From the NCBI GenBank assembly GCA_030040865.1, contig JASHSX010000145.1:1-19979 (forward strand): a stretch of DNA of 19,979 bases. Direction: 5' to 3'. A model generated the notes under the pieces. The model searched no databases and was not told the origin of the DNA. It saw only the letters and a list, made by a program, of their open reading frames with translations. Position 1 is the first letter of the stretch; each line of letters starts with the position of its first letter. Both the position numbers and the translations under genes were made by a program. Shown here one piece after another: positions 15,101-19,979 of the stretch. This DNA is from Thermoplasmata archaeon. GTDB taxonomy: Archaea; Thermoplasmatota; Thermoplasmata; Lutacidiplasmatales; UBA184.

Positions 15101-16800
15101 CGGAGAGCGGCCTCGGCAAGCTCGACGTGGCGGCCGGGGCGCTCCAGAAGGCCGTCGAGATCCTTCCGAAGAGCGTCGATCTCTGGGTCCGACTCGGCGA
15201 GACCGAGATCGCCCGGCAGGGCTGGCCCGAGGCGTCGGCCGCGTTCGCGCACGCGCTCGCGCTCGCCCCGGCGAACGTGGGCATCCTCCTGCGCGCCGGC
15301 TTCGTCGCCGAGCGGGTCGACCATCCGAACGAGGCGCTCGCGTTCTACGAGCGCGCCACGGAGGCGGAGCCGGCCGACAAGCAGGCCTGGACGAGCCGCG
15401 GACTCGCGCTCCTCGCCACCGGTCGGCCCGCGGACGCTCAGGCCAGCTTCGACCGCGCCCTCGCGCTCGACTCCGACTTCGCCGCGGCGAAGGACGGGAA
15501 GAAGCTCGCCGTGCAGAAGACCCGGGACGCGGAGATCCAGCGGTACGGCCGCGAGGCGCTCCTCCTCGAGGCCCGTGTCAACCGGACGATCACGAAGAAC
15601 GACCTATTCGTCACGCTCCACGTACCATACGAGTTCCTGGACCCGGTCCTGAGCGCGATCGGCCGCGCGGCGAAGATCGACCTCGCCCGCCTCTCTCCGG
15701 CGGAGATGCGCGACCTCGAGACCGCCTCGTTCCACCTCATCTCGGCGGCCCTCGATCGACGGCCGCCCGGTATCGAGCGGCGCGGCTTCACGCTCGCCGA
15801 CGTGACGGTCCTCTCGCCGCCGACCGCCACGCTGGAGCAGATCCAGCGGAACTTCGGCTACCTGAAGGCGGTGCTCGAGGAGGACCTCAAGCCGGAGAAT
15901 CTCAAGCTCACGCCGGACGTGGAGGAGCTCGCGCGCAAGGCGCTCCTCCTGCCGGCGGAGCAGCGCACGCTCTTTCAGCTCGTACGGTCGCTTCGGGTCG
16001 GGCTCTACAAGGCACGGGTGATCAAGGTCGTGGAGCAGGCCGGTTCGGCCGTCCACGCGCCGCTTCCGTCCCTGGACCTGGGCGCGTTCTCGCCCGAGTT
16101 CCGCGCCGCGGAGGACGGCGGATCCGTCGCACCCGAGGGCGGGGAGGCGTACTTCGCGCCCGAGACCCGACCGGCTCCCGCGTCGGCCGCCCCGGCGGGA
16201 GGAGACGAGGGGGACGCGCCGGTGATCTCGGCGTCACTGCCCGGAGCCCACCTTTCCCCGGGGGCGGCCGGGCCGCGCTGCGTCGGGTGCGGCGGGATCT
16301 CGTCGGTCCACCACGCGTGCGGCGCGCCGCTCTGCCAGCACTGCATCGGCCAGTTCCCGAACTGCCCCAAGTGCGGCCAGCCGATCTCGACCATGACGAT
16401 CAAACCCGTGGAGGGCGTGGCCGTGAACCCGCCGGCCTCGCGCGGGTCGCACCGGACCGGCGGACCGCTCGGGAGCATCAAGGGCGTCTTCCAGCGCGGC
16501 AAGTCGGGCACGAAGCCCGCTCCAAGCGCACCGCGACCGGAGCCCGCCGCCCGCACCGAGCACGCGAGCAAGCCGTCGCACCCGGCGCCGGACCGCCCGA
16601 AGCATCCGGCCGTGGCCGGCGGCCCGGGAGCCAAGAAGCCGGTGCCGGCCAGCACATCCGGTGCGGCGCCCGCCGCGCCGACACCCGCGCCGGTCGCGAC
16701 CTCGGCCGCTCCCGCCGCGGTCCCGGAGCCTCCGACACCGCCGACGCCCACCGCCCCGCGCCGCCGGGAACGGCCCACCGACGACGAGCCGCGGTTGTAG
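12190..16800 (+). CDS. Giant tetratricopeptide-repeat protein with C-terminal zinc finger
   Basis: The 1536-residue product is built mainly of TPR-like helical repeats from about residue 70 to 1115, seen as recurring A-x-x-x-Y/F-x-x-A-x-x-x-x-P and G-x-x-x-E-A patterns at about 34-residue spacing (for example EAAEAYNRAISAG, EALAFYERATEAEP, DAQASFDRALALD). A non-repeat helical domain (about 1118-1310) follows, not recognised. Then comes a compact Cys/His finger (C1364, C1367, H1374/H1375, C1377, C1382, C1385, C1392, C1395) and a Pro/Ala-rich tail to the end. No signal peptide or membrane helix is visible, so it is probably a cytoplasmic scaffold. ATG 12190 fits a TATA box 30 bases upstream. 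The finger resembles RING or B-box folds but lacks the standard RING histidine spacing. Function is unknown. Confidence 0.9.
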   Translation: MAEPSPTGPTPAESSAPAIAAAPPPDALDEIRRAYRAAMEAEAGPDRDAFLRATKAFLAAAEAHATDLPSAASELAPLLDEAAMSFSRASQGDLARRAVDLGLTLAPGSTTLLHHKALVLLAQNQDLPEVVALTDRALEGNPHDKNVWATRADALRLLERRDEAAESYLKAQQLDAVSSQYVDKALKLTPTNPQALRMKLDLARARGGDASALEACDELLKSAPDDPDLLLARAEFLAATGEAQAALEPLARVRMARPDDPKAALLEVRLLFQLGRYDAAIPLAQTIVDARSADTSALEEIAKSAEPNQPELALQARARWKDLDPRNIQNLLAMRELAVRLDRADEALAGCKAVLAIQADNLEAMRGVAELELAAEHTDAALEAYRAILVAHPHALGELRKALDAARDAQRPAAVREFAEAILAEDPADVAAQVELARSLSAAGDLAGATRSYDALLAAHPGELPYLLEKKEVVARSHDPAQLAPVLDDLFRLDPTRTDVAVERGNLYLALAYERPEGSTERDQAARTALVSYERSSSNAEAASASLLGIARASRLVDDRPRALDAYAKYLVREENRTRHDVLKELGHTLRESGRFSEAAEAYNRAISAGLEDPDLFWGAVEVLAHLNQDARALQLLDMLLRREPDNPMFLRKKGQLLLSSGQRAEALRVLQRAVADAHGDPHAYFEVAEALRSQGAFVDAVSYYRLGLELDPKSRHGRLALAETLLAAGQYPEVVGLVDPLLKEDPNDLAAWKARADAWRALGRPNEVAYSLRAMLLLDPHSPAALLETYRLHRDAGETKEAYEALGRLLDSEAPEAHDATLYLERGDLAAKLGLGEDANKAYERAAEIDPVNAVEIASRRARLRLTAGRPDLALEVLESGLKSVPAGTIPGVGALLLRAEILAALERPADARAAYEEVRVREPRSPVALAGIGRSLLDEGQHAAAAEFLRAAIPQLPPQESLYLLLAEAESGLGKLDVAAGALQKAVEILPKSVDLWVRLGETEIARQGWPEASAAFAHALALAPANVGILLRAGFVAERVDHPNEALAFYERATEAEPADKQAWTSRGLALLATGRPADAQASFDRALALDSDFAAAKDGKKLAVQKTRDAEIQRYGREALLLEARVNRTITKNDLFVTLHVPYEFLDPVLSAIGRAAKIDLARLSPAEMRDLETASFHLISAALDRRPPGIERRGFTLADVTVLSPPTATLEQIQRNFGYLKAVLEEDLKPENLKLTPDVEELARKALLLPAEQRTLFQLVRSLRVGLYKARVIKVVEQAGSAVHAPLPSLDLGAFSPEFRAAEDGGSVAPEGGEAYFAPETRPAPASAAPAGGDEGDAPVISASLPGAHLSPGAAGPRCVGCGGISSVHHACGAPLCQHCIGQFPNCPKCGQPISTMTIKPVEGVAVNPPASRGSHRTGGPLGSIKGVFQRGKSGTKPAPSAPRPEPAARTEHASKPSHPAPDRPKHPAVAGGPGAKKPVPASTSGAAPAAPTPAPVATSAAPAAVPEPPTPPTPTAPRRRERPTDDEPRL

Positions 16801-16813
16801 CGAGCGCTCACCC

Positions 16814-16820
16814 CATATAG
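16814..16820 (+). promoter_or_regulatory. TATA box ahead of the membrane/SPFH gene set
   Basis: CATATAG is the only AT-rich site in the 49-base gap after the TPR gene. Its centre lies 33 bases before the ATG at 16850, predicting a start site near 16843 and a leader of about 7 bases. The next two genes follow at spacings of 1 and 28 bases, so this box probably drives the set. Confidence 0.6.
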
Positions 16821-16849
16821 TCCGCGTTCCCTCTTGCGCGGCGTAGACG

Positions 16850-17416
16850 ATGGCGACCTCGCTTCCCGCTCCAACACCGGCGTCCCGGGCCCGCTGGAAC
16901 GGCTGGTTGCTCACCGGCCTCTTCCTCATCGTCGCGGCCCTGGTCTTCCTGCTCTGCTACCTCAGCTTCCCCGCGAACTCCCACTACCTGGGGCTCATCC
17001 TGATCGGCGTCTTCGCCCTCCTGTTCGCGCTCGGCTGCTACCTCGCCGAGTCGTTCTCCCGCCAGCCGACGGCCCAGCGGTCGCTCGCCTGGGGCTTCTT
17101 CGGGATGGGATTCGCCGTGCTGCTGCTCTCGATCGGCCTCGGCCCCACGTACGGGGCGATCTCGACGATCGCATCGATCGAGGGGCTCATCGTCGTGATC
17201 GTCGTGCTGATCGTCGCCGTCGCCCTCATCGGCTGGCGCCTCCGCGCGGTCCAGGCGACCGAGAACCAGCAGATCCCGCGCGAAGCGTGGCGCAAGGAAC
17301 CCGCTCCGTCGGCATTCTCGTACGCGGCGGCGAACAACCCGAGCGTCCCCTCGACGGCCCCCGCCTCCGCCCCTCCTAGCTCGACCTCTCCTTCCGACCC
17401 GCCCCGGAGCTCCTAG
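16850..17416 (+). CDS. Four-helix integral membrane protein of unknown function
   Basis: The 188-residue product has four hydrophobic stretches suited to membrane helices: about 19-40 (LLTGLFLIVAALVFLLCYL), 47-66, 80-100 (WGFFGMGFAVLLLSIGLG) and 107-127 (IEGLIVVIVVLIVAVALIG). An Arg/Lys-containing stretch after the last helix suggests a cytoplasmic C-terminus. The final 45 or so residues are Ser/Pro/Ala-rich and probably disordered. No enzyme motif is visible and I do not recognise the family. It is the first gene after a TATA box and its TAG stop is one base before the next ATG, so it is co-transcribed with the zinc-ribbon and SPFH genes. It could anchor that group in the membrane (inference). 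Confidence 0.85.
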   Translation: MATSLPAPTPASRARWNGWLLTGLFLIVAALVFLLCYLSFPANSHYLGLILIGVFALLFALGCYLAESFSRQPTAQRSLAWGFFGMGFAVLLLSIGLGPTYGAISTIASIEGLIVVIVVLIVAVALIGWRLRAVQATENQQIPREAWRKEPAPSAFSYAAANNPSVPSTAPASAPPSSTSPSDPPRSS

Positions 17417-17417
17417 G

Positions 17418-18164
17418 ATGGCGGGTGCCCCTCCGCCGCCTCCTCCCCCGGCGGTCGCTCCTCCGCCGCCTCCGGCGACGTCCCTCCAGACGATCTGCCC
17501 GAAGTGCGGGACACCCGCCCCCGCTGGCGCGCGGTTCTGCAACTCGTGCGGGTCCTCGCTCACGGTCACGGCCCAGGGGAGCTCGACCGGGACGCAGGGC
17601 GCGCCCCCGCCGCCCGGTGCGCAGCCCGTCGACCTCCGCCAGAGGGTCGACAACGATCGCGGCGTCCTGAAGCGGCTCCAGCTCCTCGTGCCCGGTTTCC
17701 GCGGCTACCGCCAGGCCGAGGACATCCGCGAGGCCGACGCCCTCCTGCGCCTCCAGGTGGCGGACAAGCTGAAGAACGCCCGGACGACGATCGAGAACTC
17801 CCGCTCCGCCCTCTCGAACGCCGGGGGATACGCGGTGCTCACGGACATGGCCCCGCTGCTCGCGGACCTGATGCGACTCGAGGGTTCGATCCGCCACGCC
17901 GAGCAGGGATACACGGGGATCTCTCCCGCGGTGCGGATCAACCCCCAGCAGTTGGACCGGCTCTACGAGTACGACTACGGGTTCGCCGCCGCGGGCGATC
18001 AGCTTTCCCAGACGATCGCGCCGCTGCCCGGCCTCGCGTCCGGGGCGAACGCGAACCTGGCGCAGGTCGAGACGCTCATCGCGACCGCGCGATCCCAGGT
18101 GAACCAGCTCGACCAGGCCTTCAAGGCCCGCATCCAGGCGATCGAGGGCATCCGGGTGTCGTAG
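17418..18164 (+). CDS. Zinc-ribbon helical protein with polyproline N-terminus
   Basis: This 248-residue protein opens with two polyproline runs (residues 5-11 and 15-19), then a zinc ribbon with C27, C30, C41 and C44 (CPKCGTPAPAGARFCNSCG). After a Gly/Pro linker, residues 70-248 are mainly helical and charged (QRVDNDRGVLKRLQLLVPGFRGYRQ is a notable start), with no membrane helix and no enzyme motif. The GFRGYR segment and helical-bundle character might suggest a membrane-surface protein, but I cannot name a family. The ATG lies one base after the preceding stop, implying coupled translation. The ribbon is of the same zinc-ribbon type as those in the two following proteins, so a shared complex is plausible. 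Confidence 0.85.
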   Translation: MAGAPPPPPPPAVAPPPPPATSLQTICPKCGTPAPAGARFCNSCGSSLTVTAQGSSTGTQGAPPPPGAQPVDLRQRVDNDRGVLKRLQLLVPGFRGYRQAEDIREADALLRLQVADKLKNARTTIENSRSALSNAGGYAVLTDMAPLLADLMRLEGSIRHAEQGYTGISPAVRINPQQLDRLYEYDYGFAAAGDQLSQTIAPLPGLASGANANLAQVETLIATARSQVNQLDQAFKARIQAIEGIRVS

Positions 18165-18192
18165 GGCCAGGACGATCGAAGGGGATCCAACG

Positions 18193-19359
18193 ATGGTAAC
18201 GAACAAACCGATTCCCGCGAGCGGCGGGAGCCTCATCGGCGCGACGACGATCAACTGGGAGGACGCCTACAAGGGGCCCAACGTGATGTGGCGCGTCCCG
18301 CGCAACATCAAGTGGGGCGACAACATCGTCGTCCGCGAGGACGAGATCGCCGTCTTCTACCGCGACGGCAAGGTACTCGCGTACCTCGACAAGCCCGACC
18401 GGTACTCGCTCACCAGCATGAACGCCCGGCTCGCCGGGAACGTGATCCAGGCCCTCTCCGGCGTCCGGCAGGAGGCCGAGGTCTACTACCTCCAGAAGCG
18501 CCTCTTCGACGGCAAGTTCGGGAGCGCCGAGCCGTACGTCTTCCGGGACCCCGACTTCGGGCTCGTGCAGTTGCGCGTCTTCGGGTCGTACCGCTGGCGC
18601 GTCGGCGCGGCGGACAATTTCATTAACCAGTTCGTCGGGACGTTCGGCGCCATCACGACGCCCGATGTCGAAGGGCGGCTCCGCGACCAGATGGTGATCC
18701 TCGTCTACAACACGCTCGGCAAGATGAAGGACCAGGGCCTGCGGGTCACCGACCTCGCGGGCTCGCTGCAGACGATCGAGCAGGCAGTGCTCGGGCTCGG
18801 ACCCCAGCACTTCGGTCCGCTCGGCGTGGAGCTGAACCAGATCCAGGGCCTCTCGATCAACCTCCCCGACGACGTCCAGGCGGCCGTCGACACCCGTTCC
18901 AAGATGGGCGTCCTCGGCGTGAACTACATGCAGTACCAGGCCGGCCAGGCGATGACGACCGCGGCGGCCAACACCTCGGGCGCCGCGGGCTCCCTCGCCG
19001 GTGCCGGGGTCGGCCTCGGGGCGGGGCTCGGGATCGGCTACGGCATGTCGGGCCAGATGCAGGGGATGTACGGCCCGGGTCCGGGGACTCCGTGCTCCAA
19101 GTGCGGCACGCTCATCCCCGCCGGGAACCGGTTCTGCCCGCAGTGCGGGAACCCGGTCGGTGGGCCGCCGCCGGGAGCCACCGGAGGCGGTACGCCGTGC
19201 CCCAAGTGCGGGCAGCCGGTGCCGGCGGGTGTCAAATTCTGCCCCAACTGCGGCGCGTCCACGGCGCCGCCGCCGGCGCGCAAGTGCCCGAAGTGCAACG
19301 CCGACGTGACGACCGCCGGGAAGTTCTGCCCCAACTGCGGCGCCGCGCTGCCCACCTAG
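18193..19359 (+). CDS. SPFH-domain protein (YdjI/virion-core-like) with three C-terminal zinc ribbons
   Basis: Residues 1 to about 240 form an SPFH/band-7-like domain of the YdjI type: the opening WEDAYKGPNVMWRVPRNIKWGDNIVVREDEIAVFYRDGK, the FRDPDFGLVQLRVFGSYRWRV strand pair, and the helical section ending LPDDVQAAVDTRSKMGVLG. A Gly/Ala-rich flexible segment (about 255-295) resembles a glycine zipper. Three tandem zinc ribbons follow, with cysteines at about 301/304/315/318, 336/339/350/353 and 365/368/379/382. SPFH proteins oligomerise on membranes and organise microdomains. The YdjI branch is known in Bacillus as part of a PspA-linked, membrane-associated operon. Its start ATG 18193 follows an AAGGGG ribosome-binding site. 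Confidence 0.88.
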   Translation: MVTNKPIPASGGSLIGATTINWEDAYKGPNVMWRVPRNIKWGDNIVVREDEIAVFYRDGKVLAYLDKPDRYSLTSMNARLAGNVIQALSGVRQEAEVYYLQKRLFDGKFGSAEPYVFRDPDFGLVQLRVFGSYRWRVGAADNFINQFVGTFGAITTPDVEGRLRDQMVILVYNTLGKMKDQGLRVTDLAGSLQTIEQAVLGLGPQHFGPLGVELNQIQGLSINLPDDVQAAVDTRSKMGVLGVNYMQYQAGQAMTTAAANTSGAAGSLAGAGVGLGAGLGIGYGMSGQMQGMYGPGPGTPCSKCGTLIPAGNRFCPQCGNPVGGPPPGATGGGTPCPKCGQPVPAGVKFCPNCGASTAPPPARKCPKCNADVTTAGKFCPNCGAALPT

Positions 19360-19405
19360 GAGCCGCGCGCCGGACGGAGCATCGAAGCGAGGGGGTCACT
19401 CCGGG

Positions 19406-19979
19406 ATGATCTACTGCACGAAGTGCGGGGCACAACTCCCCGACGACGCCAAGTTCTGTGCGAAGTGCGGCACCCCGACCGCGGCCGGCGGCGGCAGCGG
19501 CGGCGGGGCACGGCCGCCCGCGCAGTCCGGCCCGACGCTGGGCGCCGCGGGCGTCCAGGAGTTGAAGTGCCCGACGTGCGGCGCCCCGATCAAGCCGGTG
19601 TTCGGCGAGATGGTGATCACGTGCGACTACTGCGGCGGGTCCGTCACGCTCGGGGGAGCGGGCTGGAAGGAGATCAACAAGCACACCATGCTCACGCTCA
19701 CGGTCCCCGACCGGGAAGCGGCCCTCAAGGTCGTGAAGGGGTACCTAGACCAGGGATTCTTCCACCGCCATTTCTTCGAGGAGTCGAAGGTCGCCGAGGA
19801 GCGGTTGAGCTTCGTGCCGTTCTGGGTGCTTCCCGCCTCCGCATCGACGACCTACCAGTATCAGGCCGTCGCCACCAGCGTCGGCACGACCGTCGGGACG
19901 ATCGCCGCGGGCGCCCTCCTCGGGAGCGCGCTCAGCGGACGGCGCGGAGGGTTCACCGTGATCCCCATCATGGGCGGAC
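19406..19979 (+). CDS. Double zinc-ribbon protein, partial (YdjG-like?), C-terminus beyond window
   Basis: The open frame runs off the window after 191 residues. It begins with a zinc ribbon (C4, C7, C18, C21; MIYCTKCGAQLPDDAKFCAKCG), then a Gly-rich linker, then a second ribbon of different type (C55, C58, C73, C76; CPTCG then CDYCG). An alpha/beta stretch follows (HTMLTLTVPDREAALKVVKG), and a Gly/Ala hydrophobic stretch near the edge (about 165-183) may be a membrane or glycine-zipper segment. The layout of a zinc-ribbon pair ahead of a membrane-associated region recalls YdjG-like partners of SPFH proteins; that name is inference. A GAGGGGG ribosome-binding site precedes ATG 19406. It follows the SPFH gene by 46 bases. 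Confidence 0.82.
   Translation, partial: MIYCTKCGAQLPDDAKFCAKCGTPTAAGGGSGGGARPPAQSGPTLGAAGVQELKCPTCGAPIKPVFGEMVITCDYCGGSVTLGGAGWKEINKHTMLTLTVPDREAALKVVKGYLDQGFFHRHFFEESKVAEERLSFVPFWVLPASASTTYQYQAVATSVGTTVGTIAAGALLGSALSGRRGGFTVIPIMGG

Noticed and set aside
13146..16820. Plus-strand open frame of 1224 codons within the TPR gene
   Set aside because: Shifted-frame shadow: Arg/Gly/Pro-rich, no motifs, while the TPR frame shows regular repeats and a zinc finger.
1..19979. CRISPR array, insertion sequence, rRNA or prophage genes
   Set aside because: No regularly spaced repeats, terminal inverted repeats, transposase motifs or rRNA-like blocks were seen on either strand.

Overview
The window is a very GC-rich stretch of an archaeal chromosome. 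The archaeal assignment rests on a transcription factor B gene, a Gar1-type H/ACA RNP gene, a class II tRNA-Ser with a short intron that folds like a bulge-helix-bulge, AT-rich TATA-like boxes about 26-33 bases ahead of several starts, a PGI/PMI-type sugar isomerase and KaiC/RAD55-type ATPases. High GC plus this gene set suggests a Thermoplasmatota-related euryarchaeon; that placement is inference. No mobile element, CRISPR array or rRNA was seen. Genes are densely packed, often with GTGA overlaps, and GTG or TTG starts are common. High GC produces many long spurious frames on the opposite strand.

Layout. 1-7382 is mostly minus strand. From the right: a PGI/PMI isomerase (6339-7382); an intron-containing tRNA-Ser(CGA) (6183-6302); a small beta-grasp ubiquitin-like protein ending in Gly-Gly (5962 to about 6249); two adjacent coiled-coil proteins, the first with a zinc ribbon (4648-5913, 3505-4644); Gar1 and TFB (3204-3470, 2221-3207); and a TldD/TldE-PmbA peptidase pair (712-2160 and 1-709, the latter cut by the window edge). 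From 7501 to 10899 a plus-strand operon carries two KaiC-like ATPases and an EVE-domain protein. It converges on an HD-domain phosphohydrolase on the minus strand (10823-12109). A TATA-bearing divergent intergenic region separates that gene from a very large TPR protein with a zinc-finger C-terminus (12190-16800). The right end (16850-19979) is a plus-strand set: a four-helix membrane protein, a zinc-ribbon helical protein, an SPFH-domain protein with three zinc ribbons, and the start of a two-zinc-ribbon protein.

How they may work together. TldD and TldE form a known heterodimeric metalloprotease. Gar1 and TFB are coupled information-processing genes. The KaiC-KaiC-EVE set looks like a signalling or nucleic-acid-sensing operon of unknown output. 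The right-end set resembles, in domain content, the bacterial YdjG/YdjI type of SPFH plus zinc-ribbon membrane module, so a membrane-stress or membrane-organising role is a reasonable hypothesis. The most unusual item is the tRNA-Ser(CGA), whose intron lies in the T-loop rather than the anticodon loop, and whose 3' part overlaps the only conventional start codons that give the neighbouring ubiquitin-like protein a complete fold.
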